DNA of 17,869 bases from Fibrobacter sp. UBA4309. GTDB lineage: Bacteria; Fibrobacterota; Fibrobacteria; Fibrobacterales; Fibrobacteraceae. The notes under the pieces were generated by a model, which was given only the letters and a program-made list of their open reading frames with translations, had not been told where the DNA came from and did no database searches. Shown here piece by piece: positions 7,365 to 14,543 of the stretch (positions are counted from its first letter, which is position 1; every line of letters begins with the position of its first letter). The stretch lies in contig NZ_DGUN01000030.1 of NCBI RefSeq assembly GCF_002395745.1, positions 1-17,869 of the forward strand, read 5' to 3'. Made by a program: the position numbers and the translations under genes.

Positions 7365-9008
7365 ATGTTTAGGAAAATCTTGAGGCTTGTCACAAGCGTG
7401 GCGATGCTTTGTCTAGTCGCTTGTTTCGATGACAATCCGTCGGACGCTTCCATCGATTCGCCGGAGTCTAGCGGGACTTCGGTGGTGTCTGGCGAAAGCA
7501 GTTCGTCTGTTGCGGAGTCGAGCAGTGGCGATGCCGGCGGGAGTGCCGCGAATGTCGCGTCGAGCAGCAACGAAAATGTTGCGGCGACATCGAGTAGCGT
7601 AATTGCAAATTCCTCAAGTAGTGCAAAAGCTCCGAAAAATACGGCCGCTTGCATGTGGAAGGGCACGGATGAATACGTTCCTGTGAAGACAGGACTTGAT
7701 CCTGACGATAAATATGGTGCCGGTTACTGGTATAATTTCGGAGATAGTTTTAAAGGTGGAAAGTCGTTTATTGAATTTCCGATTAATGACGATGATCAAT
7801 TGAATGAATGGGAAAATATTGTACGTCTTATAGGGGAATGCGGCGGCTATTGTGGTGCGTTTGTTTTAGATAGGGGTTCTGCAAACGAAGCGTATGCCGG
7901 TTTTGGTTTCAATGTTGCTGGCGTTGAAGACCCGATGAAGTCGAACCCCATTGATGGTGTGAGAGAAGGGGATATCAGCGATTGGGGTGGTGTATGTGTA
8001 ACATACGCCGCAGATCAGGATGTTTATTTGGAACTCGAAGCTGATAGTGCTGCTTTATATGAAGTTAAGCTTGATAAATCTATTGATTTTGTAGAAAAGT
8101 GCGTTACATGGAATGAACTGAATGCTGTAGAATCTTCAAAGCATGCTCGTAGCATTAGATTAAAAATGAAAAGTACCGAGAAAATGACGGGGCACCTTAC
8201 TGTTTCGGCAATCGGTAAATATGATGCGAATGGAGCTTGTGAAATTGATGGCCATGCTGAAGTTTTACCAAAGGATAATGGCCCTGCAGCTGCCTATGAA
8301 GGGATTATTGTACTGCGCAGTTCCAGTTCTGGACAATGCACTGAACCGAAAGAAGTTAGCGAAATGTGGAATGGATTTGCATCTCCTCTGACGACCGTTG
8401 AGACGGGATTAGATAATGGTACCGAAACTTCAGGATATTGGTTCAGCTTTGACGATGATATGTCCGGTGTTGGTTCTGTAAAATTGCCGCAACCGCTTGG
8501 GATTGAATATCCGACGGGCGATGAAATTTATGATTACTGTATGGGCGCTTGTGGTGAATTGCAATTTGCAAAAGAAGGTTATTTGGGTATAGGTTTCCAT
8601 GTCGCTGGTGTTGTTGATCCGCTTGATGGTGATTTACCGGCTGCTAAGGCTAATATCTCAAGTTGGGGAGGCTTGTGTGTAACGTATGCTTCGGACACTG
8701 ATTTGGAAGTTATTTTGGCTTATACTCAAGAAGGTGGATTTGGAAATCTTTCTAGAATGCCTAAGATGACATTGCCCAAGTCCATTAAGCTAAAGACGGT
8801 ATGTGCCGATTGGGATAATTTTATGACGGTGTTTAGTGAAGTCAGTACGACATTTATGACATCGATTCTCTTTGCAGTACAGGGCGAAGCGAATACTAAG
8901 AGCCGAATTAATATAAGAGGGCTTGGCAAGTATTCCGAAAAAACGAATTTCTGTTCACCGGGCGATGACCCGTTCGTATCAGGAAAGTTGGGACTGGTTA
9001 TCAAATAA
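7365..9008 (+). CDS. Lipoprotein with two copies of the same Cys-rich WGG domain (copies 3 and 4)
   Basis: This 547-residue paralogue of the upstream lipoprotein has lipobox LVAC (Cys20), a Ser/Ala-rich linker (35-90) and two domains at about 96-292 and 334-530. The landmarks recur: MWKG/MWNG, GYWYNF/GYWFSF, CGGYCG (159-164) and CMGACG (392-397), GFGFNVAG/GIGFHVAG, WGGVCVTYA (208-216) and WGGLCVTYA (434-442), CVTW (246-249) and CADW (480-483), and a final A-I-GKY/RGLGKY. Flanking pairs Cys96/Cys292 and Cys325/Cys530 could close each domain. Probably a binding module for polysaccharide or cell surface; no catalytic motif is seen. It follows the first lipoprotein after 27 nt and ends at a strong terminator. 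Confidence 0.85.
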   Translation: MFRKILRLVTSVAMLCLVACFDDNPSDASIDSPESSGTSVVSGESSSSVAESSSGDAGGSAANVASSSNENVAATSSSVIANSSSSAKAPKNTAACMWKGTDEYVPVKTGLDPDDKYGAGYWYNFGDSFKGGKSFIEFPINDDDQLNEWENIVRLIGECGGYCGAFVLDRGSANEAYAGFGFNVAGVEDPMKSNPIDGVREGDISDWGGVCVTYAADQDVYLELEADSAALYEVKLDKSIDFVEKCVTWNELNAVESSKHARSIRLKMKSTEKMTGHLTVSAIGKYDANGACEIDGHAEVLPKDNGPAAAYEGIIVLRSSSSGQCTEPKEVSEMWNGFASPLTTVETGLDNGTETSGYWFSFDDDMSGVGSVKLPQPLGIEYPTGDEIYDYCMGACGELQFAKEGYLGIGFHVAGVVDPLDGDLPAAKANISSWGGLCVTYASDTDLEVILAYTQEGGFGNLSRMPKMTLPKSIKLKTVCADWDNFMTVFSEVSTTFMTSILFAVQGEANTKSRINIRGLGKYSEKTNFCSPGDDPFVSGKLGLVIK

Positions 9009-9012
9009 TATG

Positions 9013-9038
9013 AAACCCGTCGCACTCGCGGCGGGTTT
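9013..9038 (+). terminator. Rho-independent terminator between convergent transcription units
   Basis: AAACCCGTCGC (9013-9023) pairs with GCGGCGGGTTT (9028-9038, one T-G wobble) around the ACTC loop, followed by T. The stem is followed by TTT on the other strand as well, so it may also act on rph transcripts coming from the right. Confidence 0.85.
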
Positions 9039-9066
9039 TCACTGGACATTTGTAAAGTAAGGCTAA

Positions 9067-9792
9067 CTACGGCAGTTCGCCGCCGATGAGTTCCATCTGC
9101 TTTTTATAGATGTCCTTGCAGGCGTTCTCGCCGAGGTCGAGGAGCGTATTGAGCATGTTGCGGTCGAAGCTTGCGTGTTCGCCGGTACCTTGCACTTCGA
9201 TGAAGTTCTTGGCATCTTGCATAACGACGTTCATGTCCACGTCGGCGGCGGAGTCTTCCACGTAGCAGAGGTCGCAGAGCGGCTTGCCATCGACGACGCC
9301 TACCGAGATGGCGGTGATGCCGTGTTTCAATATCTGCTGCGTGATGCCGAGGCGTTCCTTGATTTTCTTGAGGGCGATGGCGAGGGCGACAAAACCGCCG
9401 ATGATGCTTGCCGTTCGCGTGCCACCGTCGGCTTCGATCACGTCGCAATCGACAACGATGGCGTTCTCGCCGAGAGCTGCGAGATCTGCGGCCCCGCGCA
9501 AAGAACGCCCGACCAAGCGCTGAATTTCTTGCGTGCGGCCGCTCGCGCCCTTGCGTTCGCGTTCTACACGCTTGCCCGTGCTCTGCGGGAGCAAGCTGTA
9601 TTCGGCGGTAATCCAGCCCGTGCCGCGGCCGGCGAGCCAGTCCGGGACTTTCGGCAAAAGAGTCGCGTTGCAGATGACGCGGGTGCGCCCCATCTCGATG
9701 AGGACGGAACCATCGGCGCTCGAAATAAAGCCGGTGGTCATCTTGAGATTGCGGTATTCTTCAGGTTTTCTGTCTGTACGTGTGTAAGTCAT
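9067..9792 (-). CDS. rph: Ribonuclease PH
   Basis: This 241-residue phosphorolytic 3'-5' exoribonuclease would trim tRNA 3' ends with inorganic phosphate. The N-terminus YTRTDRKPEEYR, GSVLIEMGRTRVICNAT, GWITAEYSLLPQST, the RNA-contacting GRTQEIQRLVGRSLR (85-99), DCDVIEADGGTRTASI (115-130, phosphate-site GGTR) and the metal-site region CDLCYVEDSAADVDMN are all intact. Length is normal for the family. No Shine-Dalgarno is seen; TATTTT ends 6 nt before the ATG. The gene is convergent with the lipoprotein pair, sharing the hairpin at 9013-9038. Upstream lies a heptamer repeat array separating it from pheA. Confidence 0.95.
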   Translation of the reverse strand: MTYTRTDRKPEEYRNLKMTTGFISSADGSVLIEMGRTRVICNATLLPKVPDWLAGRGTGWITAEYSLLPQSTGKRVERERKGASGRTQEIQRLVGRSLRGAADLAALGENAIVVDCDVIEADGGTRTASIIGGFVALAIALKKIKERLGITQQILKHGITAISVGVVDGKPLCDLCYVEDSAADVDMNVVMQDAKNFIEVQGTGEHASFDRNMLNTLLDLGENACKDIYKKQMELIGGELP

Positions 9793-9803
9793 AGTGATAA
9801 AAT

Positions 9804-9838
9804 AGTGGTTAGTAAACGGTGGCCAGTGGTTGGTGAAC
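9804..9838. repeat. Degenerate heptamer array, unit AGTGGTT
   Basis: Five consecutive 7-nt units: AGTGGTT, AGTAAAC, GGTGGCC, AGTGGTT and GGTGAAC. Units one and four are identical and the others keep the G-T-G/A core. It lies directly upstream of rph, in the gap after pheA, and overlaps the TATTTT -10-like element at its edge. Confidence 0.6.
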
Positions 9839-9906
9839 CTGTCGAACTATGGGCTCGGTTACGGCGCTCTCCACTTTGTGGTTAAAGTTTGGCGGCTTCA
9901 TCTTCC

Positions 9907-9948
9907 TTTCGTCTTTCGTCTATAGGCTCGCAGAGCCGTTCTTTCGTC
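9907..9948. repeat. Heptamer TTTCGTC copies flanking a GGCTC-GCA-GAGCC hairpin
   Basis: Two perfect tandem TTTCGTC units (9907-9920) and a third copy (9942-9948) flank a 5-bp hairpin, GGCTC (9925-9929) with GAGCC (9933-9937). The third copy runs into the pheA stop codon. No T-tract follows the hairpin on either strand, so it is not a classical terminator, though it may protect the pheA 3' end. Confidence 0.6.
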
Positions 9949-10799
9949 TAATACGACAACTTCTCCGTCGTGCCTTCGCGGAAACTCCCGAGACGGTACA
10001 CGAAGTCGCAGTAGGTCTGCAGTTCCTTGAGCGCGTCGATGACGGCTTCGTCCTTCGGGCTCCCTTCGAAGGAGAGGTGGAAGATGTATTCCCACGGGCG
10101 GTCGGGGTGCGGGCGGCTCTCGATGCGGGTGAGGTTCAGGTCGCGCTTGGCGAAACAGCCGAGCGCGGCGTGCAGGGCGCCGGACTTTCCGGAATCGCTC
10201 AGCATAAAGAGGAGCGTCGTCTTGATCGTGCCTTCTTCGGGAAGCGGGTTCGCCGTCTTCTGGATGGCGTAAAACCGGGTGAAGTTCACCCCCGGCAAGT
10301 TCTCTATGCCTTCGGCCAGAATATCCAGACCGTAGAACTTGCCGGCGTAGGCGCTCGCGATCGCGCCTACGGTTTTATCGCCACGCTTTGCGACCTCCTC
10401 GGCGCTGCCTGCGGTATCGTAGAACGCGGTGCTCCTGATTTGCGGGTTGCGCCCGAAAAAGCGGCTGCACTGCGCAAGGCCCTGCGGGTGGCTCAGCACT
10501 TCCTTGATGTCCTCGAGTTTTGTCCCGGGGAGTGCACAGAGCGAATGCGAAATCTGCAACTTGACTTCGCCCACGATGGGGTGGCGCCACTTGAACAGCA
10601 AATCGTAGTTGTCGTAGATGGAACCCGCGGTGGAGTTCTCTATAGGAATGGCTCCGCCGTCCACGGCGCCGGTCTCGATGCCCTGGAAAATCTGTTCGAA
10701 CGTGTCCATCGGGACTACTTCGATATCGTTTCCGAACAGGTGGTAGGCGGCGCTTTCGCTATAGGCCCCGCGACGGCCCTGAAATGCGATTTTCTTCAT
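9948..10799 (-). CDS. pheA: Prephenate dehydratase with ACT domain
   Basis: This 283-residue enzyme would convert prephenate to phenylpyruvate in phenylalanine synthesis. It has the dehydratase opening KKIAFQGRRGAYSE, AIPIENSTAGSI (50-61), the catalytic-loop motif NFTRF (172-176) and a C-terminal ACT regulatory domain (about 205-272) with GALHAALGCFAKRDLNLT and ESRP (227-230), the Phe-binding signature of feedback-inhibited enzymes. No chorismate mutase domain is fused, so it is the monofunctional type. TATCTT lies 7 nt before the ATG and no Shine-Dalgarno is present. Its stop codon is inside a TTTCGTC repeat. Confidence 0.95.
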   Translation of the reverse strand: MKKIAFQGRRGAYSESAAYHLFGNDIEVVPMDTFEQIFQGIETGAVDGGAIPIENSTAGSIYDNYDLLFKWRHPIVGEVKLQISHSLCALPGTKLEDIKEVLSHPQGLAQCSRFFGRNPQIRSTAFYDTAGSAEEVAKRGDKTVGAIASAYAGKFYGLDILAEGIENLPGVNFTRFYAIQKTANPLPEEGTIKTTLLFMLSDSGKSGALHAALGCFAKRDLNLTRIESRPHPDRPWEYIFHLSFEGSPKDEAVIDALKELQTYCDFVYRLGSFREGTTEKLSY

Positions 10800-10806
10800 A
10801 GTGTGA

Positions 10807-10812
10807 AAGATA
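10807..10812 (-). promoter_or_regulatory. -10-like TATCTT, predicted leaderless start of pheA
   Basis: TATCTT (10812-10807) followed by 7 nt and then ATG. A TTGATA hexamer, formed by the edge of the neighbouring heptamer array, lies 15 nt further upstream and could serve as a -35 with a short spacer. Confidence 0.45.
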
Positions 10813-10828
10813 GTAAACAGAGTGTATT

Positions 10829-10863
10829 ATCAATCATCAATTATCAATCATCATTTATCAATT
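10829..10863. repeat. Heptamer array, unit ATCAATT/ATCAATC
   Basis: Five exact 7-nt units in a row: ATCAATC, ATCAATT, ATCAATC, ATCATTT and ATCAATT. The right end overlaps the TAA stop of the NlpC/P60 gene (10862-10864) and the left end supplies a -35-like TTGATA for pheA on the minus strand. Confidence 0.7.
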
Positions 10864-11512
10864 ACTTAAACCTTCGCCCGCCCTGGTACTTGTGGCTCCA
10901 GTACTTGTCGTTCATCGGCGAAATCATCACGCCCTTGCTGGTGCTTGCGTGGATGAACCGGTCCCCGTTCAGGTAGATGCCTACGTGGTCGATTTTCCAG
11001 AAGCTGCCGAAGAATACAAGGTCGCCTTCCTTCAGGCTGCCCCTGCTCACCTTGGAACCGCGGGAATCCTTGTACATGCCGGAGGAACTGTGGTCGAGCG
11101 CGATATTGTAGTAGCCTTTGTAGACCTGCATCACGAATCCGGAGCAGTCCGTCTTTGTCTTGGTCGCCTGCCCGTAAACGTATTTTGCGCCGAGCCAGCC
11201 GCGGGCGTAGCTTTCGAGAGTCCCCCGGGATTCCGGCTTTGGCGCAACCTTGCTCGCTTCCTTTCGCGTGGCAGCTTCTTTCACCTTCTGGGCAGAAGTC
11301 TTGTGGTGCGTAGAAGTGTCCTGTACGGAGGATTGTTCCTGTGCGGCGGGCTGTTCCTGGACCGGCTCGCTCTGTGCGGCTTGACCGGGCGCGGGCTTGT
11401 AGTCGCCGATGGACCTGTCGTATCCGGTGCGGACAGGCATGGTGCAGTTGACAAGACAAATGCAGCCGATTGCAGCGAGCGTCCGGAAATAAAGTTTTTG
11501 AGACAGAGCCAT
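10862..11512 (-). CDS. NlpC/P60 family lipoprotein, probable murein endopeptidase
   Basis: This 216-residue protein has a lipoprotein signal (LVNC, Cys23), a Gln/Ser/Ala-rich and then Lys-rich linker (40-95) and a C-terminal NlpC/P60 domain (about 97-216). Catalytic residues are intact: Cys123 in TDCSGFVMQVY, His176 in KIDHVGIYLNG and His188 in FIHAS. KEGDLVFF and YVYG are typical of Spr/NlpC enzymes that cut peptide stems in peptidoglycan. The frame is open to 11665, but Met 11512 begins the signal peptide. A TATACT (11535-11530) suggests a short leader. It is divergent from the NSS symporter. Confidence 0.9.
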   Translation of the reverse strand: MALSQKLYFRTLAAIGCICLVNCTMPVRTGYDRSIGDYKPAPGQAAQSEPVQEQPAAQEQSSVQDTSTHHKTSAQKVKEAATRKEASKVAPKPESRGTLESYARGWLGAKYVYGQATKTKTDCSGFVMQVYKGYYNIALDHSSSGMYKDSRGSKVSRGSLKEGDLVFFGSFWKIDHVGIYLNGDRFIHASTSKGVMISPMNDKYWSHKYQGGRRFK

Positions 11513-11529
11513 CGATTGAAATGTAATAA

Positions 11530-11535
11530 AGTATA
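11530..11535 (-). promoter_or_regulatory. -10-like TATACT for the NlpC/P60 gene
   Basis: TATACT on the minus strand predicts transcription starting near 11523, about 11 nt before the ATG. No clear -35 at 16-18 nt; the element rests on position in the short divergent gap. Confidence 0.35.
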
Positions 11536-11578
11536 TCTGTTTTAGGCAAAAGAAGGGATGTCGCGGAGAGAAAAAATT

Positions 11579-11584
11579 TAACTT
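11579..11584 (+). promoter_or_regulatory. -10-like TAACTT deciding the start of the NSS symporter
   Basis: TAACTT is followed by 7 nt and the ATG at 11592, the same geometry as dusA, pheA and the TIGR02147 gene. It would put +1 at the second ATG, excluding the ATG at 11586. Confidence 0.4.
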
Positions 11585-11591
11585 TATGGGC

Positions 11592-13001
11592 ATGGAACGC
11601 GAAAACTTTAAATCTCGACTCGGCTTTATTCTCATCGCTGCCGGCTGTGCCATCGGCCTCGGCAACGTGTGGCGTTTTCCCTACATTGCGGGCCAGTACG
11701 GCGGTGCGGCTTTCGTGCTGCCCTACCTCGGTTTCCTGCTTTTCCTCGGGCTCCCCATCCTCATGGCGGAACTCGCGCTCGGTCGTGGCGGCCGAAGCGG
11801 TATCGCCCGCGCCTTCGACAACCTGGAAAAGCCGGGTACCAAGTGGCATTGGGCAAAATTCCCGCTGATTTCGGCAAACTACATATTGATGGCTTTCTAC
11901 TCGGTGGTTACGGGCTGGATGCTCTACTACTTTTACAAGATGGTCACCGACAACAACTTCCTCAAGGGAACTCCGGACCAGATTGCAGGTGGCTTCGGCG
12001 AGATGCTTTCGAATCCCGCACTCATGATATTCTGGATGACCGTCGCCATTGTGCTCGGCCTGGGCGTCGTTTCGCTCGGACTCCAGAAAGGCGTCGAGGG
12101 GGTTACCAAGAAGATGATGATTTGCCTGCTTGTCATCATGGTGCTGCTCGCCATCCGTGCCGTCACGCTTCCGGGTTCTACTGCCGGTCTTCAGTTCTAC
12201 CTGTTGCCGTCTTTCGAACGCCTGACCCAGTCCGGCAAGGGGGTCGGCGAGGCAATCTTCGCCGCGTTCGCGCACGCGTTCTTCACGCTGAGCATCGGTA
12301 TCGGTAGTATGGCTATTTTCGGAAGTTACATCGGCAAGAAGCATTCCCTCGTCAAGGAGGCTGCAAGCGTCTGCATTCTCGATACTGTCGTCGCCCTTGT
12401 TGCGGGTATCATCATCATCCCGAGTTGTTTCGCGTTCAACCAGTCACCCGGTCAGGGACCCGGCCTTATCTTCGTCACGCTCTCGAACGTGTTCTCCATG
12501 ATGCCCGCGGGCAGGTTCTGCGGTGCTGCGTTCTTCCTCTTCATGTCGTTTGCGGCGCTTTCTACCCTGATAGCCGTATTCGAGAACCTTGTCTCGTTCT
12601 GGATGGACCTCAAGGGCTACAGCCGCAAGAAGGTCGCCTTCTGGAACATCCTGGTCGTGTTTATGCTTTCGATTCCGTGTGCTCTCGGATTCAACGTGCT
12701 TGCGGGCTTTGAACCGTTCGGCCCTGGCAGCTGCGTTCTCGATCTCGAGGATTTCATCGTGAGCAATACGATGCTTCCGGCGGGTGGCATGTTCATGGCG
12801 ATATTCTGCTCCAGCCGCTACGGATGGGGCCAGGAGAAGTTCTTTGCCGAAATCAACTCCGGCAAGGGCTACAAGATTCCGAACAATGCTTTCTTCAGGA
12901 TTTACTTCAAGTGGATATTGCCGGTCCTGGTTTCCATCTTGCTTATCCAGGGGTATCTCTCCAAGTTTGCGCCGGAGCTCTGCGAAAAAATATTCGGATA
13001 G
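11592..13001 (+). CDS. Neurotransmitter:sodium symporter (NSS/SNF) family transporter
   Basis: This 469-residue multi-spanning inner-membrane protein is of the LeuT-fold NSS family, which couples Na+ to uptake of amino acids or related compounds. The N-terminal MERENFKSRLGFILIAAG and the unwound TM1 motif GLGNVWRFPY (22-31) are diagnostic, followed by GGAAFVLPY and AELALGRGG. TM6 shows FAHAFFTLSIGIGSMAIFGS. About 11-12 hydrophobic segments are visible; bacterial NSS proteins often have 11. The substrate cannot be read from sequence. ATG 11586 is also in frame, but family alignments and the TAACTT spacing favour 11592. No associated enzyme gene suggests a substrate. Confidence 0.93.
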   Translation: MERENFKSRLGFILIAAGCAIGLGNVWRFPYIAGQYGGAAFVLPYLGFLLFLGLPILMAELALGRGGRSGIARAFDNLEKPGTKWHWAKFPLISANYILMAFYSVVTGWMLYYFYKMVTDNNFLKGTPDQIAGGFGEMLSNPALMIFWMTVAIVLGLGVVSLGLQKGVEGVTKKMMICLLVIMVLLAIRAVTLPGSTAGLQFYLLPSFERLTQSGKGVGEAIFAAFAHAFFTLSIGIGSMAIFGSYIGKKHSLVKEAASVCILDTVVALVAGIIIIPSCFAFNQSPGQGPGLIFVTLSNVFSMMPAGRFCGAAFFLFMSFAALSTLIAVFENLVSFWMDLKGYSRKKVAFWNILVVFMLSIPCALGFNVLAGFEPFGPGSCVLDLEDFIVSNTMLPAGGMFMAIFCSSRYGWGQEKFFAEINSGKGYKIPNNAFFRIYFKWILPVLVSILLIQGYLSKFAPELCEKIFG

Positions 13002-13028
13002 TCCCAAAAACGTCAAAAAAGCCCCCAA

Positions 13029-13045
13029 TATTCCACATTGGAATA
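13029..13045 (+). terminator. Possible weak terminator after the NSS symporter
   Basis: TATTCCA-CAT-TGGAATA forms a 7-bp AT-rich stem, followed by AGTTTTA. The short T-tract makes it a weak candidate; it could equally be a regulatory palindrome upstream of the sugar porter gene. Confidence 0.35.
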
Positions 13046-13084
13046 AGTTTTACGTAAAATAAACTCGTTTCGGTGGTCTTTCTG

Positions 13085-13111
13085 CCCGTAAACGGGTAAT
13101 TTCTCTATATT
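13085..13111 (+). promoter_or_regulatory. Promoter with internal palindrome upstream of the sugar porter
   Basis: TATATT (13106-13111) is a good -10. The near-perfect inverted repeat CCCGTAAACGGG (13085-13096) lies where the spacer would be. No good -35 is seen, so an activator- or repressor-controlled promoter is plausible. GGGGG before the ATG at 13128 serves as ribosome binding site. Confidence 0.4.
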
Positions 13112-13127
13112 CAACTATGGGGGTTAT

Positions 13128-14519
13128 ATGCCTAATGCAAAGTCCAATTTTGGACACATCCTGTTAATTACGTTGTCCGCTGCGATAGGCGGATTCCTGT
13201 TTGGCTTTGATTCGTCTGTAATCAATGGTGCAAACGGTGCTTTGAAGGTGCATTTTAACGCTACGGATTATCAGCTTGCTTGGGCGGTCTCGTTGGCGTT
13301 GATCGGTGCTGCCGTCGGAGCGTACTTTGCCGGACGCCTGGCCGATATGTTCGGCCGTGTTCGCTGCATGCTTGCGGCTTCGGCGTTGTTCCTGATAAGT
13401 GCCATCGGCTCGGGTATTCCGTTCGGTATCCCGGACTTTATCATGTGGCGTGTCATTGGTGGTATCGGTATCGGTGTCGCCAGTATCATCGCCCCGATCT
13501 ACATTGCCGAAACGGCTCCGGCCCATTTGCGTGGACGCTTGGGCTCGATGCAGCAATTTGCGATCGTGATCGGTATCTTCGTGGCACTTCTTTCGAATTA
13601 CGTGATCGTTCGTATCGCGGGTTCGGCAAACAATGTCTTCTTCGGCAGTTTCAGGGCCTGGCAGATCATGTTCTGGGTCGAAATCATCCCGGCAGCCCTT
13701 TATGGGCTTGCCGCGTGGAACCTTCCGGAATCGCCGCGTTACCTTGTGCGCAAGGGATACCTGGAAAAGGCCAAGGAAGTTCTCGCGAAGATTGACTCCG
13801 AAGGCGTTGATAAGGAAATCGAGAATATCCACGAGACCTTCAAGAACGAAAAGCCTGCCAAGCTGGCCGACTTGCTCGAAATGGTCGGTGGCAAGAAGCG
13901 GGTCTCTCCGATTGTGTGGTCCGGTCTTGGACTTGCCATCTTGCAGCAGCTGGTGGGTATCAACGTCATCTTCTACTATGGCACGATGCTCTGGCAGAGC
14001 GTTGGTTTCGGTGAAAGTGACGCCTTCTTCACTAGCGTGATTTCGAGCGCCGTTAACTTGGTGATGACCATTGTCGCCATCATGCTTATCGACAAGCTTG
14101 GCCGTAAGCCGTTGCTTCTTATCGGTAGCATTGGTATGGCGATTACACTCAGCACCCTGACGGTTTGCTTCATGAGCGCGAACGCCGATGGAAGCCTCCC
14201 TGGAGCTGCGGGTGTCATCGCGTTGATTTCGGCTAATCTCTACATTACGTTCTTCGCGGCAACTTGGGGCCCGGTCATGTGGGTTATGCTGGGCGAAATG
14301 TTCAACAACCGCATCCGTGCAGTTGCCATTGCCATATGCGGACTTGCCCAGTGGGGCGCGAACTTCATCGTGACCTGGAGCTTCCCGGTGTTTACGGGCA
14401 AGGACGGCATAGGTGTCGGGCCGACATACGCCATCTATTCGTTCTTCGCCATCTTTAGCATCTTCTTCGTGGCCAAGTTCATCAAGGAGACGAAGGGCAA
14501 GGAACTCGAAGAAATGTAA
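13128..14519 (+). CDS. MFS sugar porter (xylose/glucose/galactose type)
   Basis: This 463-residue, 12-helix major facilitator of the sugar porter family probably acts as a sugar:H+ symporter in the inner membrane. Family signatures are GGFLFGFDSSVINGA in TM1, GRLADMFGR (69-77), PIYIAETAPAHLRGRLGS (123-140), PESPRYLV (200-207) at the start of the central loop, QQLVGINVIFYYG (273-285), DKLGRKPLL, GPVMWVMLGEMFNNRIRA and the C-terminal KETKGKELEEM. XylE, GlcP and AraE share these motifs, and the sugar cannot be told from sequence alone. It has its own promoter and is followed 24 nt later by vsr. Confidence 0.93.
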   Translation: MPNAKSNFGHILLITLSAAIGGFLFGFDSSVINGANGALKVHFNATDYQLAWAVSLALIGAAVGAYFAGRLADMFGRVRCMLAASALFLISAIGSGIPFGIPDFIMWRVIGGIGIGVASIIAPIYIAETAPAHLRGRLGSMQQFAIVIGIFVALLSNYVIVRIAGSANNVFFGSFRAWQIMFWVEIIPAALYGLAAWNLPESPRYLVRKGYLEKAKEVLAKIDSEGVDKEIENIHETFKNEKPAKLADLLEMVGGKKRVSPIVWSGLGLAILQQLVGINVIFYYGTMLWQSVGFGESDAFFTSVISSAVNLVMTIVAIMLIDKLGRKPLLLIGSIGMAITLSTLTVCFMSANADGSLPGAAGVIALISANLYITFFAATWGPVMWVMLGEMFNNRIRAVAIAICGLAQWGANFIVTWSFPVFTGKDGIGVGPTYAIYSFFAIFSIFFVAKFIKETKGKELEEM

Positions 14520-14543
14520 ATTTGACCCGTTCTGGGTTACTGA

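Noticed and set aside
9925..9937. GGCTC-GCA-GAGCC hairpin as a terminator for pheA
   Set aside because: No T-tract follows on the minus strand; kept only as part of the repeat feature.
10866..12344. 492-codon minus-strand open frame across the NlpC and NSS genes
   Set aside because: It runs out of frame through nlpC and antisense through the symporter, both with intact motifs; composition is typical of a shadow frame.
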